A stretch of 64,000 nt of DNA from Clostridiales bacterium (GCA_012839295.1 DUNO01000005.1:1-64000); one strand, 5' to 3'; positions 46,614-56,307 are shown, counted from the first letter of the stretch. Made by a program: numbers and translations. Notes: generated from the sequence alone by a model not told the origin.

Positions 46614-47552
46614 ATGAGTGATAAGAGCATCTCTATCATAGGTAGTTATAAAACAAAAAAGACAGTGGAAAAAGTAGCGGGCTATATTTTTACCGCCTGT
46701 GCTTTCTTTACTGTTTTAGCTGTCTTCTCAATTACCTTATATATGTTTATCAGCGGAACCCCCGCAATTTTTGAGGTGGGGCTGAAGGATATTTTATTTA
46801 GCACCCTGTGGAAGCCCACTGCTTCAGAGCCGAGCTACGGTATTTTATATGTAATCCTGACCTCCCTTATTGGTACCGCCATGGCAATCCTAATCGGTGT
46901 TCCCATTGGCGTATTGACTGCGGTTTTCCTGGCGGAAACAGCGCCAAAGAGGCTGGCGGGTATTGTACGCCCGGCGGTGGAATTGCTGGCCGGTATTCCC
47001 TCCGTAATTTACGGATTACTAGGTATTCTCATTTTATGTCCCTTCATTTATAAAATAGAAATGAATATATTCAAAGATTCGGCCACCCACCAGTTTACCG
47101 GTGGATCCAATATGATATCAGCCGTTCTTGTACTGGCGATCATGATACTGCCAACCGTCATTAATATAAGCGAAGCGGCCCTAAAGGCGGTCCCGGGCCA
47201 CTATAAGCACGCATCCCTGGCCCTGGGAGCCACAAAAATACAAACTATTTTTAAGGTAATACTGCCGGCAGCCAAATCCGGTATTGTTACAGCAATCGTC
47301 CTGGGTGTGGGCAGGGCAATTGGCGAAGCAATGGCCATCAGCCTGGTTGCGGGAAATAGCACTAATTTACCGATACCCTTTAATTCTGTCCGGTTTTTGA
47401 CTACGGCAGTTGTCAGTGAGATGTCCTATGCGGCAGATACCCATAAAAGAGTATTATTTACCATTGGTTTGATATTATTCTTATTTATTATGATTATAAA
47501 CCTGATTTTAAACAGGGTAATGAAGGGAGGAGAAAAGGATGGCAACAGCTAG
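46614..47552 (+). CDS. pstC: Phosphate ABC transporter permease PstC
   Basis: 312 residues with six predicted membrane helices; the first is IFTACAFFTVLAVFSITLYMFI. Conserved segments: ELLAGIPSVIYGLLGI and the EAA-like loop ALKAVPGHYKHASLALGATKIQTIFKVILPAAKSGI in family terms (visible as HASLALGATKIQTIFKVILP). Followed by GRAIGEAMAISLVAGN. Overlaps pstA by 14 nt, so translation is coupled. AAGGAG before ATG. Confidence 0.96.
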   Translation: MSDKSISIIGSYKTKKTVEKVAGYIFTACAFFTVLAVFSITLYMFISGTPAIFEVGLKDILFSTLWKPTASEPSYGILYVILTSLIGTAMAILIGVPIGVLTAVFLAETAPKRLAGIVRPAVELLAGIPSVIYGLLGILILCPFIYKIEMNIFKDSATHQFTGGSNMISAVLVLAIMILPTVINISEAALKAVPGHYKHASLALGATKIQTIFKVILPAAKSGIVTAIVLGVGRAIGEAMAISLVAGNSTNLPIPFNSVRFLTTAVVSEMSYAADTHKRVLFTIGLILFLFIMIINLILNRVMKGGEKDGNS

Positions 47553-48417
47553 TATTTATCATAAGAAATTCAGGCCCTTAGACATGCTTATCCATGCTAT
47601 CATATATATATGTGCGTCGATCTCGATTGTTATCCTGGCGGTTATCGTCGGGTATGTAACCTTCCGGGGTATCTCGGCTGTAAGCTGGTCCTTCCTGACC
47701 CATGTACCCAGCATGCTGAAAGGAACCTTTGGTATTGCGGGTAATATTGTGAATACCCTGTATCTTATTATTCTTACCTTAATTATAGTAATCCCTTTGG
47801 GTGTGGGAGCGGCAATCTATTTAAATGAATATGCGAGACCCGGTAAGGTGGTCCGGTTAATCGAATTTACAACAGAGACGCTGGCCGGTATCCCTTCCAT
47901 TATCTTTGGTTTGTTTGGATATGTATTTTTCGGAATAACCTTAAAGCTGGGCTATTCCGTTTTAACCGGCTCCTTGACGCTCACCTTAATGGTACTTCCA
48001 TTAATTACGAGAAATACCCAGGAAGCCTTGAAGACGGTGCCCGTCAGCTACCGCAGCGGCGCCCTGGGTATCGGCGCCACCAAATGGTATATGATACGGA
48101 CAATCCTGTTGCCTTCTGCCATGCCGGGCATTATTACGGGTATTATCCTTGCCATAGGCCGTATTGTTGGGGAATCTGCGGCACTGCTCTTTACCGCCGG
48201 AAGTGGTTATCTGTTACCGAAGCTTGGGGAGTATGGTGAAGGATTGCTGGAAAAGATCCTTCAGCCGGGGGGGACCCTGACGATACAGATGTACCTTAAG
48301 ATGGAGGAAGGAAAATATGATATTTCCTTTGGAATCGCATTCGTATTGCTTGTAATTGTGCTTGGTATCAATATATTGACAAAGTATTTATCCAGGAAGC
48401 TGGATGTAAATAAGTAA
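47539..48417 (+). CDS. pstA: Phosphate ABC transporter permease PstA
   Basis: 292 residues, six membrane helices. Diagnostic: [54 protein letters not shown] and [29 protein letters not shown] (in pieces: [31 protein letters not shown]). Ends shortly before pstB, leaving an 89-bp spacer. Pairs with PstC. Confidence 0.96.
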   Translation: MATASIYHKKFRPLDMLIHAIIYICASISIVILAVIVGYVTFRGISAVSWSFLTHVPSMLKGTFGIAGNIVNTLYLIILTLIIVIPLGVGAAIYLNEYARPGKVVRLIEFTTETLAGIPSIIFGLFGYVFFGITLKLGYSVLTGSLTLTLMVLPLITRNTQEALKTVPVSYRSGALGIGATKWYMIRTILLPSAMPGIITGIILAIGRIVGESAALLFTAGSGYLLPKLGEYGEGLLEKILQPGGTLTIQMYLKMEEGKYDISFGIAFVLLVIVLGINILTKYLSRKLDVNK

Positions 48418-48506
48418 TTCATCATAAGGCCGATTACTATGGGCAAAACCGGCGCCAGCCGGCAGAGAGAAAAAGGCTCCGTCAAAGGGACGGATTGGAG
48501 GAAGCT

Positions 48507-49265
48507 ATGATTAAAGATAAAATCATTACAAAGGACTTGAATTTATACTACGGTACGAACCATGCGCTGAAAAACGTAGCTATGAATATTAAGGAAAAAT
48601 CGATTACGGCATTTATCGGGCCGTCTGGCTGTGGAAAATCAACCTTTTTAAAGACTTTAAATAGAATGAATGATTTAATTCCCAGTGTTAAAATTGAGGG
48701 AGTGGTAACCCTTGACGGAGAAAATATCTATGACCCAAGGGTGGATACGACCTTACTCCGCAAAAAAATAGGTATGGTATTCCAGCAGCCAAATCCATTC
48801 CCTATGTCCATCTATGATAATGTTGCTTACGGGCCAAGAATCCATGGAATTAAATCGAAGGCTAAGCTTGATGAGCTTGTGGAGGAGAGCTTAAGGGGAG
48901 CGGCTTTATTTGATGAAGTAAAGGACCGTTTGAAAAAATCTGCCCTGGGGCTGTCCGGAGGACAGCAGCAAAGACTCTGTATTGCAAGGGCGCTGGCCGT
49001 GGAGCCGGAGGTGTTATTAATGGATGAGCCCACCTCTGCGCTGGATCCTATTTCAACCCTAAAGATCGAGGACCTGATGTCCGAGCTGAAGGAAAAATAC
49101 ACGGTGGCCATCGTAACCCATAACATGCAACAAGCGGCGCGTATTTCCGATTACACCGCATTTTTCCTGGTAGGGGAAGTGGTGGAATTTGCATCAACGG
49201 ATGCTTTATTTACCCGGCCATCGGATAAGAGGACAGAGGATTATATTACCGGTAGGTTCGGCTGA
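48507..49265 (+). CDS. pstB: Phosphate ABC transporter ATP-binding protein PstB
   Basis: 252 residues from ATG 48507 (GGAGG 5 nt upstream). Walker [11 protein letters not shown] (about 35-44), Q-loop [21 protein letters not shown], signature [16 protein letters not shown], Walker [13 protein letters not shown], His switch [13 protein letters not shown]. Full length for PstB. Energises PstCA. Confidence 0.98.
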   Translation: MIKDKIITKDLNLYYGTNHALKNVAMNIKEKSITAFIGPSGCGKSTFLKTLNRMNDLIPSVKIEGVVTLDGENIYDPRVDTTLLRKKIGMVFQQPNPFPMSIYDNVAYGPRIHGIKSKAKLDELVEESLRGAALFDEVKDRLKKSALGLSGGQQQRLCIARALAVEPEVLLMDEPTSALDPISTLKIEDLMSELKEKYTVAIVTHNMQQAARISDYTAFFLVGEVVEFASTDALFTRPSDKRTEDYITGRFG

Positions 49266-49414
49266 TACCGTATTTTATGGATGGCGGCAGAAACAGCATA
49301 AGCTGTGGGCTGCTTCATCCCGTTTGACACGGATTAACCGGAAGACTATAATTATATTTAATATTATGAAAAATCTTTGATCGATTTCTTTGTGGTCAAT
49401 AAAAGGAGGTTTTT

Positions 49415-50077
49415 ATGACAGCCAGATTAACGTTTGAACATGAATTGTCACTGCTTAGGGATAACTTGACTGAGATGGGACATTTGATCGAAAATGCGAT
49501 AGATAAGACCTTGAAAGCCTTTGAAAGCGAGGATGAAGAGCTTGCGAAGGAGATTATCCAGGGAGACCGTAACATTAATGATATTGAAAAAACAATTGAA
49601 TCCAGGTGCCTTTCCCTGATCCTAAAGCAGCAGCCTGTGGCGAGGGACCTGCGGGTTGTTACAACTGCCCTGAAGGTGGTGACGGACATGGAGCGCATCG
49701 GTGACCATGCTGCTGATATTGCAGAATTAATTGTCCGCGAGAAGCGGGAGCCAATCTACAATCTTGTAAAGCATATTCCTGAGATGGGCAAGGTAGCGAA
49801 GGAAATGGTGCATGATGCCGTTGTTGCATTTACTACCTTGGACATTGACATGGCAAGAAGGATTATTAGGCAGGACGACGTGGTAGATGACCTGTTTGAC
49901 AAGGTAAAGGAAGAGGTTGCGTCCATGCTCAGAACCTCGAATGAGCATGTGGACCAGTGCGTGGATATTTTGATGATAGCAAAATACTTTGAACGGATTG
50001 GGGACCACGCAGTTAACCTATGTGAGTGGACCGAGTTTAATGAGACAGGATCCGTAAATAATATCAGAATATTATAA
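49415..50077 (+). CDS. phoU: Phosphate transport regulator PhoU
   Basis: 220 residues of two PhoU three-helix repeats, each with the metal-binding E/D-rich motif: DMERIGDHAADIAEL (about 89-103) and YFERIGDHAVNLCEW (about 190-204). Couples transporter status to the PhoR-like kinase and limits uptake. AAAGGAGG before ATG, 149 nt after pstB. Confidence 0.97.
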   Translation: MTARLTFEHELSLLRDNLTEMGHLIENAIDKTLKAFESEDEELAKEIIQGDRNINDIEKTIESRCLSLILKQQPVARDLRVVTTALKVVTDMERIGDHAADIAELIVREKREPIYNLVKHIPEMGKVAKEMVHDAVVAFTTLDIDMARRIIRQDDVVDDLFDKVKEEVASMLRTSNEHVDQCVDILMIAKYFERIGDHAVNLCEWTEFNETGSVNNIRIL

Positions 50078-50117
50078 GCAAGAGGAAGACAGGTTAAAAG
50101 AAATAAAGTAAATGAGC

Positions 50118-50192
50118 GAAGGGAGGAACCGGATCCATGCCAGCACTTTCATGGCAGTTTGTGCAAGGAGGGGCATGGACATATACATGGAG
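50118..50192 (+). repeat. Shared hairpin leader, copy 1 (before the phoB-like gene)
   Basis: GAAGGGAGGAACCGG-ATCCATGCC-AGCACTTT...GCAGTTTGTGCA then GGGGCATGGACATA. TCCATGCC (50133-50140) is complementary to GGCATGGA (50173-50180), and GCAC pairs with GTGC inside. The fold would cover AAGGAGG (50165-50171) and the ATG at 50175. It is clearly homologous to the segment before trmB at 55507-55599. Confidence 0.7.
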
Positions 50193-50873
50193 AAAATATA
50201 TGTTATTGAGGATGATGAGAGTATACGCGAGCTGCTGAGGGTTGCCCTGGAGGGCTTCGGATATATGATAAGGGTCTATGAAGCAGCTGAGCCTGCCCTT
50301 CTGGATATGAAAGAGGATAAGCCGGATCTTGCATTATTTGACGTGATGCTGCCGGGAATGGACGGACTGGCTGCAATTAGGTTACTCCGCCAGGATGCCC
50401 AATTAAAGAATGTTCCGGTGATTTGCCTTACTGCGAAGGATAAGGAGCTGGATAAGGTCATGGGGCTTGACGTTGGAGCCGATGACTATATTACAAAGCC
50501 TTTTGGCGTGCTGGAGCTGGCGGCAAGGATCAGGTCCCTGCTGCGCAGGTCAAACAGGGAGGATAGTCCGGATATCATCCGGTTCCTGACGCTGGTCATT
50601 AATCCGGCGACCCGTGAAGTGCGCAACAACGGAGTTTTGGTGGAGCTGACCTATAAGGAATATGAGCTTTTACTTTATCTGATCGAGCATAATAACCGTG
50701 TCGTGACAAGGGATGAGCTGCTGAACCATATCTGGGGCTATGAATATGACGGTGAGACCAGGACCCTGGACATCCATATCCGTACATTGAGACAAAAGCT
50801 GGGCAATATAGGGGCTGACTGCATCAAGACAGTGAGAAGCGTGGGCTACCGTTTTGCCAAGCCGGAATATTAA
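50187..50873 (+). CDS. OmpR/PhoB-family response regulator, probable phosphate regulator
   Basis: 228 residues from ATG 50187, where the receiver domain begins (MEKIYVIEDDESIREL); ATG 50175 with AAGGAGG 3 nt away is an alternative. Receiver Asp in LALFDVMLPGMDG (about 52), Thr/Lys in CLTAKDKELDKVMGLDVGADDYITKPF (in parts: CLTAKD, DDYITKPF). C-terminal winged helix: ELTYKEYELLLYLIEHNNRVVTRDELLNHIWGY (in parts: LTYKEYELLLYL, VTRDELLNHIWGY) and RTLDIHIRTLRQKLG. Directly after phoU and before the kinase, so it most likely binds the PhoP box ahead of pstS. The start region overlaps the shared hairpin leader. Confidence 0.93.
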   Translation: MEKIYVIEDDESIRELLRVALEGFGYMIRVYEAAEPALLDMKEDKPDLALFDVMLPGMDGLAAIRLLRQDAQLKNVPVICLTAKDKELDKVMGLDVGADDYITKPFGVLELAARIRSLLRRSNREDSPDIIRFLTLVINPATREVRNNGVLVELTYKEYELLLYLIEHNNRVVTRDELLNHIWGYEYDGETRTLDIHIRTLRQKLGNIGADCIKTVRSVGYRFAKPEY

Positions 50874-50903
50874 ATAAATATGTAACGGGAAGGTGGGGTT
50901 TTC

Positions 50904-52310
50904 TTGAAAAAAGCAATTTTTCGAAGATTTGTGCTCATTATAGCCCTGGCAATCATTTTAAGCTGCGGCATTTTTGGTGTGGCAATCGGCAATATTATCC
51001 TGGCAAGATCGGAGGAGAGTATGCTTTATACGGTCCGGATAGCAGACCATGGGCTGGATTATAACGGTGATTTGAAAGCGCAGGTGGATTTGCTGAGGAA
51101 TGTAAAAGGAAATGAATCGACCCGTTTTACTATTATAGATATGGATGGGGATGTAATTGCGGACAGCAATGTGGAAAATAGCGCCGTAATGGAGAACCAT
51201 CTGGACAGGGAAGAGGTACAGGAGGCTTTGAGATCCGGATTGGGCTATGCCATCCGCAAGTCGGAGACCTTAAACTATTCCATGCTTTATGTGGCATCCA
51301 TGTCGGAAAGCGGGGACTATATCCTAAGGATTGCCGTTCCCTTCTCGGGCATGGAGCAATATATCGGGATACTGGTTCCTGCCATATTGGCCAGCATCAG
51401 CATTACCCTGATAGTATCCCTTATTCTGGCAAACCGGTTCTCCCGCTCCGTGACCAGCCCCTTGCTTGAGATAGCGGATGAGATGCGGAAGTTAAAGGAT
51501 AAAAATCCGGAGTTCCATTTTAACCGTTACCAATATGATGAGATGAATGTGATTGCCGACACGACCTTACAGATGTCTAAGGCGGTAGAGGAATCCATGG
51601 ACCGAATCGAGTTTGAAAAATTAATACGCCAGGAGTTCTTCTCCAATGCTTCCCATGAGCTTAAGACACCGCTGACCTCCATCCGCGGGTATATTGAGCT
51701 GCTGCAGAATGGTATGGCTGCGGATGAGGGCATGAAGAAGGAGTTTCTTTCAAGAATTAAGCTGGAAGCGGATAATATGACGAACCTGATTAATGATATC
51801 CTGATGATTTCCCGGTTGGAAACGAAGGAGGCTGAGGTGGTTAGATCGGAGGTCCGGATCAGCCCGCTGCTGCAGGAGGTATGCAGGACCTTGAGGCCCC
51901 TTGCCCAGGAATACCAGGTGGAGCTTAAGACCAGCTGCAGGCCCCTGTCCATGACGGCTAATATGCAGCAGTTAAGGGAGCTGCTTAGTAATTTAATTAA
52001 TAACGCTATTAAATATAATAAGCCTGGCGGTAAGGTAGAAATTACGGTGACCTCGGAGGCCCAGGAAATGGTGGTTACCGTTGCGGATACGGGTGTAGGG
52101 ATAGCACAGGAGGATCTTCAGCGGATCTTTGAACGCTTTTACCGGGTTGATAAGGGAAGGAGCAAGAAGGTGGGAGGAACCGGATTGGGTCTTTCTATTG
52201 TAAAGCATATTGTGAATTATTATGACGGGTCAATTCAGGTGGAGAGTAAATTAGGAGAAGGGACGAAGTTTACGGTTCGTTTGCCGTTAAAGAGGGAAGC
52301 CTTGGAGTGA
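50904..52310 (+). CDS. PhoR-type sensor histidine kinase
   Basis: 468 residues, TTG start with AAGGTGGGG upstream. Two transmembrane helices: FVLIIALAIILSCGIFGVAIG (about 8-28) and IGILVPAILASISITLIVSLIL (about 153-174), with a short extracellular sensor between. HAMP-like linker, phosphoacceptor FFSNASHELKTPLTSIRGYIE (His about 252), N box LLSNLINNAIKYNKPGG, VADTGVGIAQEDLQRIF, and GGTGLGLSIVKHIV. It is 30 nt downstream of the response regulator. Called PhoR by context. Confidence 0.93.
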   Translation: MKKAIFRRFVLIIALAIILSCGIFGVAIGNIILARSEESMLYTVRIADHGLDYNGDLKAQVDLLRNVKGNESTRFTIIDMDGDVIADSNVENSAVMENHLDREEVQEALRSGLGYAIRKSETLNYSMLYVASMSESGDYILRIAVPFSGMEQYIGILVPAILASISITLIVSLILANRFSRSVTSPLLEIADEMRKLKDKNPEFHFNRYQYDEMNVIADTTLQMSKAVEESMDRIEFEKLIRQEFFSNASHELKTPLTSIRGYIELLQNGMAADEGMKKEFLSRIKLEADNMTNLINDILMISRLETKEAEVVRSEVRISPLLQEVCRTLRPLAQEYQVELKTSCRPLSMTANMQQLRELLSNLINNAIKYNKPGGKVEITVTSEAQEMVVTVADTGVGIAQEDLQRIFERFYRVDKGRSKKVGGTGLGLSIVKHIVNYYDGSIQVESKLGEGTKFTVRLPLKREALE

Positions 52311-52339
52311 GATTTAAAGAGGTGAGATTTAGGTGGTGA

Positions 52340-52462
52340 GGTGAATCTGGGCGCCCCTATATCCACCTGGGCTTGCCTTTAACCTCCCATGATTGCCAGG
52401 TGCAGGCAATCATGGGAGGCCCGGTCTGCGCCCAGATGGATATAGAGGCGCCCAGATTCACC
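52340..52462 (+). repeat. Dispersed 123-bp palindrome, copy C (best preserved)
   Basis: Outer arms (52340-52372 and 52430-52462) pair at 31 of 33 positions. The inner stem CCTCCCATGATTGCC (52383-52397) pairs perfectly with GGCAATCATGGGAGG (52405-52419) around loop AGGTGCA. It lies 29 nt after the phoR-like stop codon. Compared with copy A, arm positions 13, 16 and 19 change in both strands so as to keep pairing. Confidence 0.9.
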
Positions 52463-52775
52463 GCGTTAGTATTAAAGAAACGCTTTTTGTTGGGCAGATT
52501 ATTATTTAAGGTGTTTGTTGTGATGCGTTTGTTGTGTTAATGTGGTTATTATATTGGGTGTTTATTATGTTTATAGGGGCGGATATCGGCTTTGGATATT
52601 TTTCTGGGGCAGATATCTTTTTTTATGCATTTTTGTTCCAAAAAGTGATAATTTAGTCTTCTTATTGTTAATTACAGATTGATTTGTATAGGTCTTTTAT
52701 ATTATTATGTATATATATTGATATATCCTGTATACGAGAGAAAAAGCTGATGGATTAGATGGGAGAGCACTGGTT
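52463..52775 (+). other. G/T-rich spacer
   Basis: No gene in 313 bp. The first 40 bp still align with the flank of repeat copy A (CGCTTTTTGTTGGG). The remainder has GTTTGTTGTG-like G/T repeats and two GGGGC(A/G)GATATC segments about 50 bp apart (52577 and 52606). Confidence 0.4.
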
Positions 52776-53639
52776 ATGAAGACGAAGAAAAATATAATTG
52801 CAGTGGGCAGTTGTTTTATTATTACTTTATTGCTTCAGATTTACAGTATAGGATTGGTGGACGTAGGCCCGGCGGTTCCAATAGGACTGGGGATGGTTAC
52901 GGTACTCCTTGGTTATTTTTTTATGGATGAAGTCCGCAAACAGATTGAGCAGGCCAGGAAGGATGACAGGTTTTATTTTGACCAAATGATCGGACATGAA
53001 GCAGAGAAGTCACTTGAGCGCTATACGGAGCTGTTAAATATACAAAAAGCCTCCTATACCGCAACGAAGAAGAATGGGGAGTATCAGGCAAATCAGTTTA
53101 ATGAATTATTATTAAGGCTGGAGGCTCTGGAAAAAAAGCAGGCGGCCTCTTTATATAAGGTAGTTGAGCTGCAGAAAAGGGCTCTTGAGGGACAGAAGAA
53201 GGCGCTTAATCTTGAGATAAACTATGGTAAGGAAAATGCGAAGAGGATAATGGAGCTTCTCCGGGAGACGAAGCAGGATTCACCAGAGGTTCCCTTTGAT
53301 AAGCTTTTGTCCCTGCAGGAAGGCAGCCAGGAGCTTATCAGGGAGCAATTAAAGCTGCTGGAGGAGATAAAGAGCCAGCTGGAGGTATCTAAGGAGCTGG
53401 CAGGGGATTTCTATGGTAAGCTTGAAGCGGTGGATCCCATTAGCCTGCCGGATGGGGAAGAGGCAAAGGAAAATGCCCCAGAGGCTGATTGGCTCTTAGA
53501 AGAGCCGGAGCTTAGGGCAGTTGATGCTGAGGAGGATGCTGTCTCCGGGTCACCGGAGGTGGTCCCGCTTTACAGTGATCCCAATAAGGCATTGACAACG
53601 GATGAGATTGCCAGGCTATTTGCTTCCTTCGGTCAATAG
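52776..53639 (+). CDS. Membrane-anchored coiled-coil protein of unknown function
   Basis: 287 residues. Two N-terminal membrane helices (about 9-25 and 33-50: IIAVGSCFIITLLLQIYSI and VPIGLGMVTVLLGYFFM). Long charged coiled coil, about 55-210, then an acidic low-complexity stretch (about 215-262). It ends in NKALTTDEIARLFASFGQ, a short segment I recall as recurring at C-termini of Lachnospiraceae proteins and that resembles the N-terminal motif of FliM (LSQDEIDALL). It may be a docking peptide. No family recognised. Its stop is one base from the stop of convergent dacF. Confidence 0.75.
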   Translation: MKTKKNIIAVGSCFIITLLLQIYSIGLVDVGPAVPIGLGMVTVLLGYFFMDEVRKQIEQARKDDRFYFDQMIGHEAEKSLERYTELLNIQKASYTATKKNGEYQANQFNELLLRLEALEKKQAASLYKVVELQKRALEGQKKALNLEINYGKENAKRIMELLRETKQDSPEVPFDKLLSLQEGSQELIREQLKLLEEIKSQLEVSKELAGDFYGKLEAVDPISLPDGEEAKENAPEADWLLEEPELRAVDAEEDAVSGSPEVVPLYSDPNKALTTDEIARLFASFGQ

Positions 53640-53640
53640 T

Positions 53641-55101
53641 TTATAAATCCAGGAAATTATCATCATGATATTTCCGGTGGGCACGCTTACGGTAATAGGC
53701 TCTCCTTCTCTTTAAACGGGGGCGTTCAATGATAAAATAGTATAACGCTACGGCTAAGACTAATAAGCCTGCAGCTACGCAAATAATAATAACGAGGGGG
53801 CTCTTTGATTTTTCAGGGGGGCTTGTCTCGGAAGGCGTATCTGCGGGTTTTTCTTCGCTGTCCTGGGTCAACACTAAAGGGTTGGTATTCTTGTACAATA
53901 TATTTGCGCCGCCCACATATTTTCCATCATAGGTATAAGAGATCTTTCCGATGACCTTGTCCCCGGTCTGGGTATTTGTGGAGGGTTTTGCATCGGTGCC
54001 GTCCTGGGGGGAGTAGAAGGTCACTTCCTTTTCAGCGTCCTTAAAGGAAGCAGAATTTGGAAGAATCAGATAGCCATTTTTATCGATGTTAATGGGTGAC
54101 TGGGTATCGCTGAGCAGGGCATTATATTTGGTGAACATGGGTGATTCAGTAACCGCGTCGGGGGCTTCTAAATCGTTGATCGGGTAAATGGAGAAATTAT
54201 CAAAGCCATAGTCAAATAATTTCTGGGTATCCGTATATTGGTGGGCATTACTGTCATCGCGCATTACAACGCAGATCAGCTCGAGGTCACCGCGCTTGGC
54301 AACGGATACCAAAGTGTATTTGGCAATGGAGGTATATCCGGTCTTGCCGCCGATACAATCATTGTACAGGTAATCCTGCTTCAGTACGAAGCGGTGGTGG
54401 TTCCTTAAATACCTGGTTTCGGACTGAATGTTCGTAGGCGGGATCTGGTAGGTCCTTGTATTAAAAATCTTGCGGAAGGTGGCATTTTTCATCGCTTCCC
54501 TGGTGATTAAGGCCATATCGTAGGCACTGGTGTAATGCTTCTCATCGTGAAGGCCGTGGGGATTCACAAAATTGGTATTGACACAGCCGAGGCTTTTTGC
54601 GCGTTCATTCATCATCTCAGCAAAAGCGGGAATGGAGCCGGCCACATGCTCTGCGACAGCATAGGTAACTTCATTTGCAGATTCAAGAAGAATGGCGTAT
54701 AGGCACTGCTGCATGGTAAGCTGTTCACCGACATCAATGCCGATCCGGCTGCTGTCTAAATCCACGTCATAAACTGCGTTCTTCGAAAAGGTAACAATAT
54801 CCCCCATGGAAGAGTTTTCGATAGCCAGAAGGGCAGTCATGATCTTCGTGATACTTGCCGGATAGTGGGTCTTCTGTGCATTTTTTTCATATAAGATTAA
54901 ACCGGTGGAGGCCTCCATGACAATTGCGGCTTCTGCATAAACCGTAGGCCCGGCGGGCCAGGTCACGGAGGAGTCTTCGGTGCTGGAAGCTTCTGTGGCT
55001 GAATTGGCAGTAGCCTCTGCTGCGGCTGCCGTTGTTTGGGGTGAGATGGTACCTAATAGAACACTGGCTATAATAAAAAAAGCAAAAATACGCTGCTTCA
55101 T
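53641..55101 (-). CDS. D-alanyl-D-alanine carboxypeptidase, DacF/PBP5 type
   Basis: 486 residues. Sec signal peptide at 1-27 (IFAFFIIASVLLGTISPQTTA region). Peptidase S11 active-site motifs: SITK (about 86-89, in HYPASITKIMTAL), SAN (about 144), and KTG in CIGGKTGYTSIAK (about 250). Unlike PBP5, its C-terminus has a true membrane helix, VIIICVAAGLLVLAVALYYFII (about 440-461), then a basic tail. Trims pentapeptides in peptidoglycan at the cell surface. AGGAGGA before ATG. In Clostridia this class is often sporulation or envelope associated. Confidence 0.92.
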   Translation of the reverse strand: MKQRIFAFFIIASVLLGTISPQTTAAAAEATANSATEASSTEDSSVTWPAGPTVYAEAAIVMEASTGLILYEKNAQKTHYPASITKIMTALLAIENSSMGDIVTFSKNAVYDVDLDSSRIGIDVGEQLTMQQCLYAILLESANEVTYAVAEHVAGSIPAFAEMMNERAKSLGCVNTNFVNPHGLHDEKHYTSAYDMALITREAMKNATFRKIFNTRTYQIPPTNIQSETRYLRNHHRFVLKQDYLYNDCIGGKTGYTSIAKYTLVSVAKRGDLELICVVMRDDSNAHQYTDTQKLFDYGFDNFSIYPINDLEAPDAVTESPMFTKYNALLSDTQSPINIDKNGYLILPNSASFKDAEKEVTFYSPQDGTDAKPSTNTQTGDKVIGKISYTYDGKYVGGANILYKNTNPLVLTQDSEEKPADTPSETSPPEKSKSPLVIIICVAAGLLVLAVALYYFIIERPRLKRRRAYYRKRAHRKYHDDNFLDL

Positions 55102-55506
55102 AGAATCCTCCTAAGATAGAACAATAAAATCTAAAGACAAGTAATAAAATCTTATGCCATAGCGAAAGGCTCCAGTACTGCCGGGGCAGTGCATTGGCAC
55201 TTCTTACATCATAATGGAAAACCTGGTGGAAATCAATCCATATTTCCAAGGAATAGCTTGCTTGCACGTTCCATTTTACTATAGCTGATTTCTGATGTAA
55301 ATAAGAAAATGGAAACAAATGTGAAACAATTGTGAAAGTTTAAAGCTGGCATTTGTGGAACGCTGGAGCTGCTGCTAAGATTTTTGGCTGGTATGGGAAA
55401 GACAGGCAGGTGCAAACAGAAGAATTGACGAATTCGGGGTGAGACTTTATAATAAGACAGAGCCACCCCGGATATGGGGATATGGACATGCAAACAAAAT
55501 TAATCA
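55102..55506. other. Divergent spacer between dacF and trmB
   Basis: No gene supported in 405 bp. It contains the palindrome ACTGCC-gg-GGCAGT (about 55176-55190). The dacF promoter should lie in its left part, but no clear -35/-10 pair was found. Confidence 0.4.
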
Positions 55507-55599
55507 ATGAAGGGGGGACCGGGTCCATGCTGGCACTTTGGCGATTTGCGCAGTACAGGGGCAATGCCCATAGTGATGGGCATGGACATAAATATGAGA
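55507..55599 (+). repeat. Shared hairpin leader, copy 2 (before trmB)
   Basis: GAAGGGGGGACCGGGTCCAT, TGGCACTTTGG, GATTTGCGCA align with copy 1 at 50118-50192. GTCCATGC (55523-55530) pairs with GCATGGAC (55580-55587). Copy 2 has an extra segment of about 21 bp with its own hairpin GGGCAATGCCCA. The tail, GGGCATGGACATAAATATG, is nearly identical to copy 1 through the second ATG. Confidence 0.7.
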
Positions 55600-56232
55600 T
55601 TAAGAAATATAAGGGGCTCCAGGGAAGTGGTAGCGGCCCATGATTATGTAGTCCATGAGCCGGAGCAGCTAAAGGGGAAATGGCATACCTTATTCGGCAA
55701 TGACCGGGAGATCCATGTAGAGATTGGAATGGGCAAGGGAAGGTTTATCATGGAGCTGGCAAAAATGAATCCCCACATTAATTATATAGGTATTGAGAAG
55801 TATTCCAGCGTGCTTTTGCGGGCATTGGAAAAGAGGGATGAGACTGAGCTGTCCAATCTGTATTTTATACGGTTTGATGCCGAGTACCTGAATGATATCT
55901 TTGGCCCGGAGGAGCTTTCCAGGGTATATCTTAACTTTTCGGATCCCTGGCCAAAGGACCGCCATGCAAAAAGGCGACTTACCTCCAAGGAATTCTTAGG
56001 CCGTTATGACAAATGCCTTAAGAAGGAAGGGGAGGTTATCTTCAAGACGGACAACCGCCCGTTATTTGAATTTTCATTGGAGGAAGTAAAGCTTGCGGGA
56101 TGGGAGCTCAGGGAGGTAACCTTTGACCTGCACCACAGTGAATATGCAGAAGGGAACGTGATGACGGAGTACGAGGAGCGTTTCTCGGCTCTCGGGAATC
56201 CGATCCACAGGCTGGTAGCATACCGTAAATAG
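55594..56232 (+). CDS. trmB: tRNA (guanine-46-N7)-methyltransferase
   Basis: 212 residues from ATG 55594, where the family N-terminus begins (MRLRNIRGSREVVAAHDYV); upstream ATGs at 55576 and 55582 fall in the repeat leader. SAM-binding EIGMGKGRFIMELAKMNP (about 43-60), NYIGIEKYSSVLLRA, and the TrmB signature VYLNFSDPWPKDRHAKRRL, plus EYEERFSALGNPIHRL at the end. Makes m7G46 in tRNAs. Translation start may be occluded by the hairpin leader. Confidence 0.95.
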   Translation: MRLRNIRGSREVVAAHDYVVHEPEQLKGKWHTLFGNDREIHVEIGMGKGRFIMELAKMNPHINYIGIEKYSSVLLRALEKRDETELSNLYFIRFDAEYLNDIFGPEELSRVYLNFSDPWPKDRHAKRRLTSKEFLGRYDKCLKKEGEVIFKTDNRPLFEFSLEEVKLAGWELREVTFDLHHSEYAEGNVMTEYEERFSALGNPIHRLVAYRK

Positions 56233-56307
56233 TTAAAAGCGGGGAATATTGGGACGAAAAGCCTTCTTTAATCATATGATAGTAAAAAGGGTCTGGAAGG
56301 TGTATCC

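Noticed and set aside
52776-53639. Coiled-coil protein as a FliM or chemotaxis protein
   Set aside because: Only the last 18 residues resemble the FliM motif; there is no CheC/FliM domain and it has two membrane helices.
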